Origin: JALZKA01 sp963786495
Lineage (GTDB): Bacteria > Actinomycetota > Thermoleophilia > Solirubrobacterales > 70-9
Length of the DNA stretch: 64,000 nucleotides
Direction of reading: 5' to 3'
Assembly: GCA_963786495.1 (NCBI GenBank)
Contig: CAWAZL010000010.1
Location: forward strand, 62,001-126,000
Every line of letters begins with the position of its first letter. Within the stretch, counting starts at the first letter, position 1. Under the pieces are notes generated by a model, which had not been told where the DNA came from, made no database searches, and worked only from the letters and a program-made list of their open reading frames with translations. This document shows, piece by piece, positions 26,170 through 34,172 of this stretch. Made by a program: the position numbers and the translations under genes.

Positions 26170-27056
26170 GGGACGATCGTGTGCCGGGGGTCTGGCTTCT
26201 CGTCGCCCCCGGCCTGGCTGTAGTCCCCGAACGGGCCGTCGCGCTCGGCCACCGCGGCGCCGACGCCATCGGTCTCGGCGAGCTCGATGAACCGCTCCGC
26301 GTCTGGCGTGTTCCGCATCAGGCCGTCGAGGATCGGGCCGAGGGTCTGCGTGGAGGCCAACCCCATGTTCTCGTAGGCCTGGTTGACGATGAGCTTCATC
26401 GCGGCCAGCTGAGAGGACGGGATCTCGGCGAGCTGCTCGGCCTGCGTTCGCACCGTCGCCTCCAGATCACCGAACGGGACCGATGTGTTGATCAGGTCGA
26501 CTTCAGCCGCCTCCTTCCCCGACAGCGGCTTGCCCGTGAGCGCGTACTCCTTCGCCTTCGTCAGGCCGAGCCGGTAGAGCCACATTCCCGTCAGGTAGGC
26601 ACCCCACATGCGCGAGTACGGGGTGCCGATCCGAGCGTCGTCTGAGGCGATCACTAGGTCCGCGCAAAGCGCCATGTCAGAGCCGCCGCCGACGCACCAG
26701 CCGTGGACCTGGCAGATCACGGGCTTGGGCGAGCGCCAGATCGACATGAACTTCGGGATCGGCCCCTGGTCTGCGGTCGCCATGGCGAAGTCCTTGCCAG
26801 GGTCCCAGCGCCCATCAGTCGTCATCCCTTCGTCCCAGTGATGGAAGCCCCCGCCGAAGTCGAAGCCCGCGCAGAATGAGCGCCCCGCGCCTCGGAGGAC
26901 GATCACCTTCACTTCGGGGTCGGCGCCCGCAGCATGGACCGCCGCCTCGAGTTCGTCCGGCATCGGCGGCACGATGGTGTTCAACCGCTCGGGCCGGTTG
27001 AGCGTGATCGTCGCGATTGCGCCCTGGGCGTCGTAGAGAATCGTCTCGTAATCCAT
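26166..27056 (-). CDS. Enoyl-CoA hydratase/isomerase family protein
   Basis: A 296-residue crotonase-fold enzyme. It starts MDYETILYDAQGAIATITLNRPERLNTI, then the first oxyanion-hole segment RSFCAGFDFGGG and the second, VHGWCVGGGSDMALCADLVIASDDARIG. The usual catalytic Glu positions (hydratase Glu144/Glu164) are not both obvious: the segment after GTPYSRMWG reads LTGMWLYRLGLTKAKEYALTGKPLSGKEAAEVDLIN. The reaction (hydratase, isomerase or other) therefore remains open. Monocistronic; convergent with the polysaccharide operon. Confidence 0.87.
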   Translation of the reverse strand: MDYETILYDAQGAIATITLNRPERLNTIVPPMPDELEAAVHAAGADPEVKVIVLRGAGRSFCAGFDFGGGFHHWDEGMTTDGRWDPGKDFAMATADQGPIPKFMSIWRSPKPVICQVHGWCVGGGSDMALCADLVIASDDARIGTPYSRMWGAYLTGMWLYRLGLTKAKEYALTGKPLSGKEAAEVDLINTSVPFGDLEATVRTQAEQLAEIPSSQLAAMKLIVNQAYENMGLASTQTLGPILDGLMRNTPDAERFIELAETDGVGAAVAERDGPFGDYSQAGGDEKPDPRHTIVP

Positions 27057-27082
27057 TCGCGATACCTAGCAGAGCATCTGCA

Positions 27083-28066
27083 ATGGTGAGGGGCAGGAGG
27101 CAGTTGGTGGCGGAAGGTAGGCCGAAAACCAGGGGGCCATGGCTGGCGGTCGCTCTCGTGGCGATCTTGACCTTCGTTGCCCTAAGCGAAAAGGCGAGCG
27201 CGGCGAAGCCGGTGACCTGGCGCTCGTATCCGCTCAACCACCGGCCCAACAACCTCGCCGGGCAGGCCAAGAGGGATGCGTGCAATTTCGAGCAGCACCA
27301 GCGAGCGGGAACGAAGGCGGTTCTGATCTTTCTCGTCGGGCGCGTCAACAAGCGCGCGGGGAAGTTCGGCGTTGGAGCGGATTCGAAGTTCAACTCGAAC
27401 AAGAAGGTGCTGGATGCCCTGCTGGCCGCGGGGAAGGCGTACGACCGTTGTCGCGGCCCGGCGCGGAAGAGGGTGCGGATCGCGTACGGCGTGACCAACT
27501 ACGAGTTGAACCGAGAGCTCGGTTCCAATCGGTTGGCGCGGCGCGCCGGCCGCGCCCAGTACGAGGTTGCGGCGAAGCTGAAGCGCAGGTTCCCGAACGG
27601 CGTGAACGCAGCACTCGCCGTTGACATCGAGCCGGGCTGGGATCCGATGGGATCCGGAGACGCGCTCTCGCTGACCCGCGCCGGCGCCCAAGGACGCCTG
27701 CCGTACTTCAACATCGGGACGGCCGGCCTCTGCCCGCCGTACGGCAATGCGTGTCAGGGAAACTGGACACCCGCCAAAGTCGGGCGGGTCTCGCAAGACA
27801 AGGGGATCATCCCGTTGCCGCAGGTCTACTACCCGCGCCAGGCTCGGACGTGGAAGCGGATCGCCGATCGCTGGGACAGGGTGCCGGGGAACTGCGGTCG
27901 CGCAGGCAAGCGGGGGTGCTTCGACTTCGGTGGCGTGACTACGCAGCCGCAGAGCTGCGGCGCCCATTACAAGCCGCGCGTGGCGCTGCGACGGATGCGC
28001 AAGGTCACCGACCACCGGGTCGGCAACCGCATCATTTACTTCAACCCGCGCGGCGTCGGATGTTGA
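27083..28066 (+). CDS. Secreted protein of unknown function
   Basis: A 327-residue protein from ATG 27083 (the frame is open further but overlaps the divergent hydratase). The N-terminus is basic and then hydrophobic (GPWLAVALVAILTFVALSEKASA), a signal peptide or anchor. The mature part is rich in Arg/Lys and contains KAVLIFLVGRVNKR, VRIAYGVTNYEL, ALAVDIEPGWDPMGSGD, and a Cys-rich C-terminal half (LCPPYGNACQG, GNCGRAGKRGCFDFGG, SCGAHYKPR, GVGC). 'VDIEPGW' and the alternating hydrophobic strands recall TIM-barrel glycoside-hydrolase-like proteins, but I cannot assign a family. Confidence 0.6.
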   Translation: MVRGRRQLVAEGRPKTRGPWLAVALVAILTFVALSEKASAAKPVTWRSYPLNHRPNNLAGQAKRDACNFEQHQRAGTKAVLIFLVGRVNKRAGKFGVGADSKFNSNKKVLDALLAAGKAYDRCRGPARKRVRIAYGVTNYELNRELGSNRLARRAGRAQYEVAAKLKRRFPNGVNAALAVDIEPGWDPMGSGDALSLTRAGAQGRLPYFNIGTAGLCPPYGNACQGNWTPAKVGRVSQDKGIIPLPQVYYPRQARTWKRIADRWDRVPGNCGRAGKRGCFDFGGVTTQPQSCGAHYKPRVALRRMRKVTDHRVGNRIIYFNPRGVGC

Positions 28067-28079
28067 CGCCGCGCCCGCG

Positions 28080-28736
28080 CTACGGCGAAGGGACGATGCG
28101 GATGTATGGGCGGGGCGATTCCCAGCCGTCCGGGTAACGCTCCTTCGCGTCGTCGTCGGAGACCGAGCCGGCGATGATCACGTCGTCGCCCGCCTGCCAC
28201 TGGGCCGGCGTCGCGACCTGGTTGTTCGCCGTGAGCTGGAGCGAGTCGATGACACGCAGCACCTCGTCGAAGTTCCGGCCGGTCGTCATCGGATAGATGA
28301 GCACAAGCTTGATCTTCTTGTCGGGGCCGACGACGAAGACGTTCCGCAGCGTCTGATTCTGAGCGGGGGTGCGCTCGGTCGGGTCGCCCTCGGTGTCCTC
28401 TGGGAGCATCCCATAGAGCTTCGAGACGTTGTAGTCCGTGTCGGCGATCATCGGATAGTTCGGCGCCGTTCCCTGGGTCTCGGCGATGTCCTCGGCCCAC
28501 TTCTCGTGGTTGTCGAGGGGGTCGACGGAGAGGCCGATGATCTTCGTGTTCCGCTTCTCGAACTCGGGATTGATCGAAGCCATGTAGCCGAGCTCGGTCG
28601 TGCAGACCGGGGTGAAGTCGCGCGGGTGGGAGAAGAGGACGGCCCAGCCGTCGCCGATCCAATCGTGGAAGCTGATCCGGCCCTCGGTGGTGTCGGCCTC
28701 GAAGTCCGGTGCTGTGTCGCCAATCGTGAGCGCCAT
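28080..28736 (-). CDS. 1-Cys peroxiredoxin (Prx6 type)
   Basis: 218 residues. The peroxidatic Cys45 lies in HPRDFTPVCTTELG, the Prx6 active-site motif, with Arg in VLRVIDSLQL downstream. The long C-terminal extension (NNQVATPAQWQAGDDVIIAGSVSDDDAKERYP...YIR) is diagnostic of the 1-Cys Prx6 group and no resolving Cys is present. It reduces H2O2 and organic hydroperoxides with an external thiol. A clear GAGGAGG lies 8 nt before the ATG, after an AT-rich leader and the promoter at 28780-28807. Confidence 0.92.
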   Translation of the reverse strand: MALTIGDTAPDFEADTTEGRISFHDWIGDGWAVLFSHPRDFTPVCTTELGYMASINPEFEKRNTKIIGLSVDPLDNHEKWAEDIAETQGTAPNYPMIADTDYNVSKLYGMLPEDTEGDPTERTPAQNQTLRNVFVVGPDKKIKLVLIYPMTTGRNFDEVLRVIDSLQLTANNQVATPAQWQAGDDVIIAGSVSDDDAKERYPDGWESPRPYIRIVPSP

Positions 28737-28779
28737 AGGGTGCCTCCTCGTTAATTACTTAAAACTTGATCGGGATTCG

Positions 28780-28807
28780 AGTGTAGCGGTCTTGAGCGTC
28801 GCGTCAC
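28780..28807 (-). promoter_or_regulatory. Candidate promoter of the peroxiredoxin gene
   Basis: On the minus strand, GTGACG (28802-28807) and TACACT (28780-28785) are separated by 16 nt. The -10 box is in the same GCTACACTCG context as before rplU. The leader to the ATG is about 38 nt and AT-rich, with a good ribosome-binding site. Confidence 0.45.
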
Positions 28808-28841
28808 GGCTAATCAAGAGGCCCTTTTCAGCCGATGTGAG

Positions 28842-29903
28842 ATGAAAGTGAATACCGCCCGCAACCAAGCCGGCCCGATCATCGATCGGGCATCCACGGA
28901 CCTTGCCCTGATGGCCCGTGTCTCAGGGGTGCTCTATATCTGCGGGGCCTGGCTCGTCGTCGTCTCGCTCGCCTTGCCGCACCCGATATCGACCGAGGCA
29001 GGCGGGCTGAGCGCGGTCGCCTTGTTCGCGGCGCTCTGCGGCGGGATCCTCTACCGGTTCTCCGGGCGGGCGACCACCGCCGCGATCCACCTCACGCTTG
29101 CCGCTGCCAGCGTCCTGATCTCGTACTGCGTGTATCTCTCCGGGTTTCCGGCCAGCGTCTACAGCGTGATGTTCGTCTGGGTCGTGATCGTCGCCGCGTG
29201 CGTCGCGACCCGGGTCGCACTCGTTGCTCATATCGCCTGGAGCATGGTCACCTACGGCGTCGCGCTCGCAGCCCTCCAACCCCTGGCTGGTGACTACTCA
29301 CCGGTCACGCGCTTCGTCTTGACCGGCTTTGCGCTGAGCGCGGCCGGTGCCGCGGTCACCTGGCTGGTCGAGGGCCGGCGCAACGCGGAGGCCGGGCTTC
29401 ACCGGGAGATCGAGAACCGCAAAGAGCTCCAGCAAAAGCTCGAGCACCTCGCGAACCATGACCCGCTGACGGGCGTCGGCAACAGGCGCCGGCTCGCCGA
29501 TCACCTCGATGCGGTGCTCGCCGACGCATCGCGCACGGGCGCTCCGCTCTGCCTGATCTCGCTCGACCTCGACGGCTTCAAGGACTTCAACGACAAACAC
29601 GGCCACGCCGCCGGCGACCGCCTATTGAAGTCCGCCGCGTCCGCCTGGAACACCGTCCTTCGCTCAGAGGACGTGATCACCAGGATGGGCGGCGACGAGT
29701 TCCTCGTCGTGCTGCCGAACTGCGCGTTCGATGTCTCGAAGCGGGTCGCCGCCAGGCTGCGCGAGGCGGTGCCGGACGGCCAGTCGGCCTCGACCGGGAT
29801 CACGTCTTGGAACGGGAGGGACTCCGCCGACGAGTTCCTCCTGGCCGCCGACGAGGCCCTGTACCGCACGAAGGGGAAGCGCGACGGTACGGTTGCCGGG
29901 TGA
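28842..29903 (+). CDS. Membrane-bound diguanylate cyclase (GGDEF)
   Basis: 353 residues. About six N-terminal hydrophobic segments (residues 22-175) act as a membrane sensor module, followed by a short coiled linker (NRKELQQKLEHLANHDPLTGVGNRR). The GGDEF domain is complete: LTGVGNRR, DLDGFKDFNDKHGHAAGDRLL, the RSED inhibitory I-site five residues before MGGDEFLVVLP, and ADEALYRTKGK. It should make c-di-GMP from GTP with product inhibition. It overlaps the following methyltransferase by GTGA. No EAL domain is present. Confidence 0.9.
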   Translation: MKVNTARNQAGPIIDRASTDLALMARVSGVLYICGAWLVVVSLALPHPISTEAGGLSAVALFAALCGGILYRFSGRATTAAIHLTLAAASVLISYCVYLSGFPASVYSVMFVWVVIVAACVATRVALVAHIAWSMVTYGVALAALQPLAGDYSPVTRFVLTGFALSAAGAAVTWLVEGRRNAEAGLHREIENRKELQQKLEHLANHDPLTGVGNRRRLADHLDAVLADASRTGAPLCLISLDLDGFKDFNDKHGHAAGDRLLKSAASAWNTVLRSEDVITRMGGDEFLVVLPNCAFDVSKRVAARLREAVPDGQSASTGITSWNGRDSADEFLLAADEALYRTKGKRDGTVAG

Positions 29904-30553
29904 GAGACCCCCTCGGCCTCAACGAGCGCTTCTTTGCCTGGTACTACCCGAAGGTCGTCGGGCGCGCCGAGGCCGCGGGCCAGGCGGAGACGCGGCGCAA
30001 GCTCCTCTCCGAGGCGCGGGGCAGAACGCTCGAGATCGGCGCTGGAAGCGGCTTCAACCTCCCGCACTACACCGAGGCGGTGACCGAGCTCGTCGTCTCC
30101 GAGCCGAGCCCGCACATGCGTGAGCACCTGCGCGAGCGCCTTGAAGCGGATCCGCCGCCGGTCGGCTCCTGGCAGCTCGCCGACGCCAGTGCCGAGAGCC
30201 TGCCGTTCGACGACGCCAGCTTCGACACCGTCACGGGCGGCTTCATCATGTGCTCGATCCCTGATCCAGAGGGCGCGCTCGCTGAAATCGCCCGTGTGCT
30301 CAAGCCCGGCGGCCGGTACATCTTCCTGGAGCACGTTCATGCCGGTGAGGGCACGATGCTTGGCCGCTTTCAGGACCTGATCGAGATTCCCCACCGCTAC
30401 ATCGCCGCGGGCTGCCACCCGAACAGGCGCACCTGGGAGATGATCGAGAACTCCCCGCTCGAGGTCGAGCGGATGGAGCGCGGTGAGCAGCCGAAGGCGC
30501 CGCCGAGCGTCAAACCAACGATTCTCGGCAGCGCCGTCCGGCCACCGGCCTAG
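29900..30553 (+). CDS. Class I SAM-dependent methyltransferase
   Basis: 217 residues from GTG 29900, overlapping the cyclase stop. FFAWYYPKVVGRAEAAGQAETRRKLL precedes motif I RTLEIGAGSGFNLPHY, motif II-like LVVSEPSPHMREHL, ASAESLPFDDASFDTVTGGFIMCSIPDPEGAL (motif post-II) and ARVLKPGGRYIFLEHVHA (motif III). The arrangement resembles the METTL7/UbiE-like subgroup. Substrate unknown. Coupled to the c-di-GMP synthase gene, which need not imply shared function. Its stop abuts the convergent PfpI gene. Confidence 0.85.
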   Translation: MRDPLGLNERFFAWYYPKVVGRAEAAGQAETRRKLLSEARGRTLEIGAGSGFNLPHYTEAVTELVVSEPSPHMREHLRERLEADPPPVGSWQLADASAESLPFDDASFDTVTGGFIMCSIPDPEGALAEIARVLKPGGRYIFLEHVHAGEGTMLGRFQDLIEIPHRYIAAGCHPNRRTWEMIENSPLEVERMERGEQPKAPPSVKPTILGSAVRPPA

Positions 30554-31141
30554 TCAGGCGCTACCGGCGGTCGCGCCCGAAGCCGCGACCTCGTGCTCGC
30601 CCTCGGCGAACTCCTCGACCAGCTTTTCGTTGAACGCCGGGATGTCGTCGGGGTTGCGGCTCGTCACGAGCCCCTGATCAACCACGACCTCCTCGTCCAC
30701 AACCTCGCCGCCTGCGTTCCGGATGTCGGTGCGGATCGACGGATAGGACGTGAGCGTGCGGCCCTTGACCAGGTCCGCCTCGACCAGCGTCCACGGTGCG
30801 TGGCAGATCGCGCCTACGGGCTTGCCCGTCGCAAAGAAGTCCTGGAGGAACTTCACGACCTCGTCGGAGGTGCGGAGCTTGTCCGGGTTCGCAACGCCTC
30901 CCGGCAGCACCAGTCCGTCGTAGTCGTCGACGTCGGCATCTCCGATGACCCGGTCGACCTCGAACGTGTCGCCCTTCTCAATCTCGCCGTTCATGGCCTG
31001 GATCTCGCCTTCTTCGAGGGAGATCAGTTCCGTTTCGGCCCCAGCGTCCTCAATCGCCTGCCGCGGGTCCTCGAGCTCAACCTGCTCGACGCCGTCGGTC
31101 GCGATGAACGCGATCTTCTTTCCTTCCAGCTCATTGGCCAT
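30554..31141 (-). CDS. DJ-1/PfpI family protein (type 1 glutamine amidotransferase-like)
   Basis: 195 residues with GKKIAFIATDGVEQVELEDPRQAIEDAGAE at the start, the nucleophile-elbow region YDGLVLPGGVANPDKLR with Cys-His in GKPVGAICHAPWTLVEADLVKGRTLTSYPSIRTDIRNAGG, and VVDQGLVTSRNPDDIPAFN. The Cys-His pair and upstream Glu fit PfpI/YhbO-type proteins, described as glyoxalases/deglycases or chaperone-like stress proteins. The C-terminus is an Ala/Gly tail. Monocistronic, with AAGGAGCCCGAG upstream. Confidence 0.9.
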   Translation of the reverse strand: MANELEGKKIAFIATDGVEQVELEDPRQAIEDAGAETELISLEEGEIQAMNGEIEKGDTFEVDRVIGDADVDDYDGLVLPGGVANPDKLRTSDEVVKFLQDFFATGKPVGAICHAPWTLVEADLVKGRTLTSYPSIRTDIRNAGGEVVDEEVVVDQGLVTSRNPDDIPAFNEKLVEEFAEGEHEVAASGATAGSA

Positions 31142-31194
31142 CTCGGGCTCCTTCTGTCGCCTTTTGCTCTCAGTAGACGGCTTCCCGGGATGGC

Positions 31195-32127
31195 TCAGGC
31201 GAAACGACCCCGATCGATCGTTTCGCGCATCAATTCGCGGTCGTAGGCCGGCAACTCGCCTGTGCGCGCGAACTCGTCCTGGTAGGCGCGCATCGCGGCC
31301 TTCGCGTCGTCGCTTCCCACGGTCGCCAGGAACTCGGCGCGCTCGAGGCGCATGCCATCTCGCAGCGGCAATGAGCCGCCGAAGTAGATGGCGCGCTTCG
31401 TTGCCGCGACGGCTTCCTTTGAGCGTCCCGCCAGGCGAGCGCCCTCGGCCGCAGCCTCCTCGACGAGGCTCTCGGCGGGGACGATCCGATCGATGACGCC
31501 TAGCTCAAGCGCCTCGTCAGGGCTCATCGGGCCGCCGTCGAGCGCAACGCGAAGCGCTCCGCTGGAACCGAGCATCCGCGCAAGGCGCTGGGTGCCGCCG
31601 CCTCCCGGCGGAAAGCCAAGCAGGATCTCGGGCTGGCCGATGAGGTGGTCGCCTTTGGCCATCCAGCGGAAGTCGCACGCCAAGGAGAGCTCGCAGCCAC
31701 CGCCCTGCGCGGACCCGTTGATCGCGACGATGAAGACCGCGCCGCAGCTCTCCATCCTCAGCATGATCTCGTGGAAGCGCTCGATGGCGACGAGCCCCGC
31801 GAGCTGAGTGCGGCTCAGCGCCTTCTCGCCTCCAGGGACCTTGCGCATGGCGCCCGCCGCCCGCAGGGAGCCACGCGCGACGCGGGGCGAGACAGAGGGG
31901 CTCTCCTCGGCGCCGGCCAAGAGTTCGCCGACGTCGTAGTGGGCGAGAAAGCGCTCGGGGTGGTCACCGGTCAGGACGACTGCGCCGACCCCGTCGTCGG
32001 ACTCGGCCCGTGTCACCAAATCGTCCAGCGCGCCGACCAGGGGATCGTCGAACAAGCCGTGGGGCGGGTTCGAGAGCGTGGCGAGCAGCACCCGGCCACG
32101 CTCCTCGATGCGGATCGTGCCGCTCAA
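31195..32127 (-). CDS. Enoyl-CoA hydratase/isomerase family protein
   Basis: About 310 residues from TTG 32127, whose TTGA overlaps the TGA of the Ser-rich gene; the longer frame overlaps that gene by 49 nt and adds non-family residues. TIRIEERGRVLLATLSNPPHGLFDDPL, VVLTGDHPERFLAHYDVGELL (first oxyanion-hole region; Ala-Gly replaced by Ala-His), INGSAQGGGCELSLACDFRWMAKGD (second) and GFPPGGGGTQRLARMLG give the crotonase fold. An insert around residues 70-115 is unusual. The reaction is uncertain. Confidence 0.82.
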   Translation of the reverse strand: MSGTIRIEERGRVLLATLSNPPHGLFDDPLVGALDDLVTRAESDDGVGAVVLTGDHPERFLAHYDVGELLAGAEESPSVSPRVARGSLRAAGAMRKVPGGEKALSRTQLAGLVAIERFHEIMLRMESCGAVFIVAINGSAQGGGCELSLACDFRWMAKGDHLIGQPEILLGFPPGGGGTQRLARMLGSSGALRVALDGGPMSPDEALELGVIDRIVPAESLVEEAAAEGARLAGRSKEAVAATKRAIYFGGSLPLRDGMRLERAEFLATVGSDDAKAAMRAYQDEFARTGELPAYDRELMRETIDRGRFA

Positions 32128-32450
32128 CCGCTGCCCCGCCTCTGCATCGCGAAGCCCGCGACGATGCCGCACACGATCAGGATGAGGGCGGCAAGCAGGC
32201 CGGCGCGCTCGCTTTCTTCATTCATGACGGCGCCGCCCGCCCCCGCCGACATGACCGAGCCGGCCGAGGCCGCCGACATCGCCGAGCCGAACGACGCGGC
32301 TGAGGCGACCGAGAACGCCGACGCCGCTGACCCCACGGACGCAAACGAAGCGACTGAGCCCACCGAACCGATCGACAGGAACGAGCCCTTCGAAGCGATC
32401 GAGCAGAAAGAGTCCTCCGACCAGAGGCTGAGGGTTGAGCCGTCGTCCAT
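32124..32450 (-). CDS. Ser/Ala/Gly repeat protein with C-terminal membrane segment
   Basis: A 108-residue protein. After MDDGSTLSLWSEDSF, residues 16-75 consist of short repeats of the form S-[IVAF]-[GA]-S-[VAK]-G/A-S (SIGSVGSVASFASVGSAASAFSVASAASFGSA, broken here into overlapping units of 5-6). The regular placing of Ser every 2-3 residues suggests a stacked beta-solenoid or an amyloid-like surface. A membrane segment, AGLLAALILIVCGIVAGFAM, closes the protein before RRGSG, giving a single-span topology. ATG follows directly after the TAG of the upstream gene. No function known. Confidence 0.6.
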   Translation of the reverse strand: MDDGSTLSLWSEDSFCSIASKGSFLSIGSVGSVASFASVGSAASAFSVASAASFGSAMSAASAGSVMSAGAGGAVMNEESERAGLLAALILIVCGIVAGFAMQRRGSG

Positions 32451-32912
32451 CTATTCCTTCTCGACCTTGATGCCCTTGGCGCAGTGGACCTCGACGATCG
32501 CGCCGGCGTTGGCTGGATTCGTCGTGCTGTTGTCGTCGACGCCGACCCAGTAGACGCGGCTCTTGATCTCCTGATTGCTTGGCCTGATCTGCGACAGGTA
32601 GCTCACAACGATTCCTGTGCTGGTCGCCGCGCCGCCGCCGATGGCGTTGCCTTCCTTGGCCGGGCATTGCGGCCCGATCACGGTTCCGCCATTCTCCGGC
32701 GGGTCCACGGGCTGCGTGACGTAGAAGGTGGTGATCTTCGCGCCATTGCCCGCGCGGGTAACGGGCCCCCTCTCGGTAGCGACCATCGGTTCCGCCACGA
32801 TTCTGGGACCGGCTTCCCTCTCGCCTCCGCCTCCCGCGATCGCGATGCCGCCGAAGCCTGCGGCGACGACTAGCGCAGCCGCCCCTCCGCCAATGAACAT
32901 CCCCTTCTTCAT
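32451..32912 (-). CDS. Secreted/anchored protein of unknown function
   Basis: 153 residues. MKKGMFIGGGAAALVVAAGFGGIAIAGGGG is a signal peptide or N-terminal anchor. The remainder includes KITTFYVTQPVDPPENGGTVIGPQCPAKEGNAIGGGAATSTGIVVSYLSQIRPSNQEIKSRVYWVGVDDNS and ends VEVHCAKGIKVEKE. The pattern C-P...GGG...W-V-G-V...V-x-V-H-C resembles a single copy of the roughly 65-residue Cys module seen three times at 63.3-64.0 kb. ACTGGAGG lies 6 nt before ATG. It is upstream of, and directly abuts, the Ser-rich gene; divergent from the sigma factor. Confidence 0.62.
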   Translation of the reverse strand: MKKGMFIGGGAAALVVAAGFGGIAIAGGGGEREAGPRIVAEPMVATERGPVTRAGNGAKITTFYVTQPVDPPENGGTVIGPQCPAKEGNAIGGGAATSTGIVVSYLSQIRPSNQEIKSRVYWVGVDDNSTTNPANAGAIVEVHCAKGIKVEKE

Positions 32913-32974
32913 CTCTGCCTCCAGTGCCCTCGAATCTCACGCTTTTCGCGCCTCGGTCGTTTCAAGATACGAAG

Positions 32975-33457
32975 ATGCGTGAAATGTCGCGGCTTCCCTT
33001 CCACTCGTTTCTCGACGAGCACCGCAGGCCGGTGCTTGCGTATCTGAGGGCGATGGTGGGGCCGAGCGACGCGGACGACTGTTTTCAGGAGACATTCATG
33101 GCTGCTCTCAGGAGCTACGAGACACTCGACGGAGCCAACCCCCGCGCCTGGGTCATGACGATCGCGCGGAACAAGGCGATCGATCATCACCGTTCGGCGG
33201 GGCGGCGGCCGCTGCCGCAGGGCGACGAGCTGCCCGACGTCGCGGCGCCCGCAAAGGCCGAGCACGATCCAGGGCTGTGGGCGTCGGTGGCAGAGCTCCC
33301 CGACCGCCAGCGCGAGGCGGTCGGCCTTCGCTTCGCCGCCGACCTTCGCTACCGCGAGATCGCGGCAGCGATGGACACGTCCGAGGAGGCCGCGCGGCGG
33401 AGCGTCCACGAAGGCCTGAAGAAGCTCCGCGAAACCGTTTCGAAGGAGGAGCGATGA
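32975..33457 (+). CDS. ECF-type RNA polymerase sigma factor
   Basis: About 160 residues from ATG 32975 (ATG 32984 is also possible). Region 2 is HSFLDEHRRPVLAYLRAMVGPSDADDCFQETFMAALRSYETLDGANPRAWVMTIARNKAIDHHRS. Region 4 is LWASVAELPDRQREAVGLRFAADLRYREIAAAMDTSEEAARRSVHEGLKKLRE with its HTH. No anti-sigma factor is adjacent. The stop overlaps the alkyl-DNA repair gene by ATGA, indicating tight coupling with DNA repair. The neighbouring divergent genes encode secreted and Ser-rich proteins. Confidence 0.87.
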   Translation: MREMSRLPFHSFLDEHRRPVLAYLRAMVGPSDADDCFQETFMAALRSYETLDGANPRAWVMTIARNKAIDHHRSAGRRPLPQGDELPDVAAPAKAEHDPGLWASVAELPDRQREAVGLRFAADLRYREIAAAMDTSEEAARRSVHEGLKKLRETVSKEER

Positions 33458-34068
33458 AGCTCGACCCAATCGAAGCCCAGCTTCGCGGCCAAGGCGACGC
33501 TGATGAGAGCTCGCTGGAGCTCGCCAGGCAATTCGCCGAGGCGGCGGCGGAAAGCGGGGACGCCGAGGTTGCGTTCGCGACGCTCGACACGCCGGTGGGG
33601 AGGACCTCGGTTGCGGCGACCGCGCGCGGGATCGTGTCGGTCGGCCTCCCCAATCAGCCACTCGACGACTTCGTCGGACGGCTCGCCACGCGAATCTCGC
33701 CGCGAGTCGTCGAAGCGCCCGGAAAGCTCGACCTCGCCCGTCGCGAGCTGTCCGAGTTCTTCGAAGGAGACCGGCGAGACTTCGACCTCGCACTCGACTG
33801 GACCCTCGTGCCGCCGGGCGGCTTCTACCGCAGGGTGCTCGACGCGACGGCCAAGCTGCCCTACGGCGCGACGGTGACCTACGGCGAGATCGCGCGAAGC
33901 GCCGGCAACCCCCGGGCCCACCGTGCGGCCGGCACCGCGCTGGGATCCAACCCGCTGCCGATCGTCGTGCCCTGCCATCGCATCGTGCGAGCCGGCACAG
34001 ATCCCGGCAACTACGGTGGCGGCCGCGAACTGAAGCGCTGGCTGCTCGACCTCGAGGGCTCGCTGTGA
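33454..34068 (+). CDS. ogt: Methylated-DNA-[protein]-cysteine S-methyltransferase
   Basis: 204 residues. The active-site Cys174 is in IVVPCHRIVRA, followed by GNYGGGRELKRWLLDLE; the helix-turn-helix and Arg finger are in YGATVTYGEIARSAGNPRAHRAAGTALGSNPLP. It repairs O6-alkylguanine by suicidal transfer to Cys. The first 40 residues (MKLDPIEAQLRGQGDADESSLELAR...) are an acidic extension not part of the catalytic fold; together with the sigma-factor overlap, this suggests a dedicated regulatory link. ATG at 33454 lies within the sigma-factor stop. Confidence 0.9.
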   Translation: MKLDPIEAQLRGQGDADESSLELARQFAEAAAESGDAEVAFATLDTPVGRTSVAATARGIVSVGLPNQPLDDFVGRLATRISPRVVEAPGKLDLARRELSEFFEGDRRDFDLALDWTLVPPGGFYRRVLDATAKLPYGATVTYGEIARSAGNPRAHRAAGTALGSNPLPIVVPCHRIVRAGTDPGNYGGGRELKRWLLDLEGSL

Positions 34069-34083
34069 GTGCGCCAACTTGAC

Positions 34084-34113
34084 AAGGGTCTGACCCGGGG
34101 TCAGACCCCTCTT
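34084..34113. repeat. Tandem GGGTC-GACCC palindromes
   Basis: GGGTCTGACCC (34086-34096) is directly followed by GGGGTCAGACCCC (34097-34109), the flanks AAG and CTCTT extending the pairing. Same core as at 1974, 2023 and 54823. Placed just after the ogt stop, it could terminate transcription or be a mobile palindrome. Confidence 0.75.
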
Positions 34114-34136
34114 GGCAGTTTCGCGCGTGGGGGTGC

Positions 34137-34171
34137 TTGACAACAACTTGACAGTCAAGTAGGCTGTCAAG
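34137..34171 (+). promoter_or_regulatory. Leaderless promoter overlapped by an inverted-repeat operator
   Basis: Perfect TTGACA at 34137-34142, a 17-nt spacer, and TAGGCT at 34160-34165; a start of transcription 7-8 nt later is at the ATG (34173). CTTGACAG (34147-34154) and CTGTCAAG (34164-34171) form an 8-bp inverted repeat with 9-nt spacing that overlaps the spacer and -10 box, ideal for autorepression by the HTH protein encoded next. Confidence 0.7.
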
Positions 34172-34172
34172 C

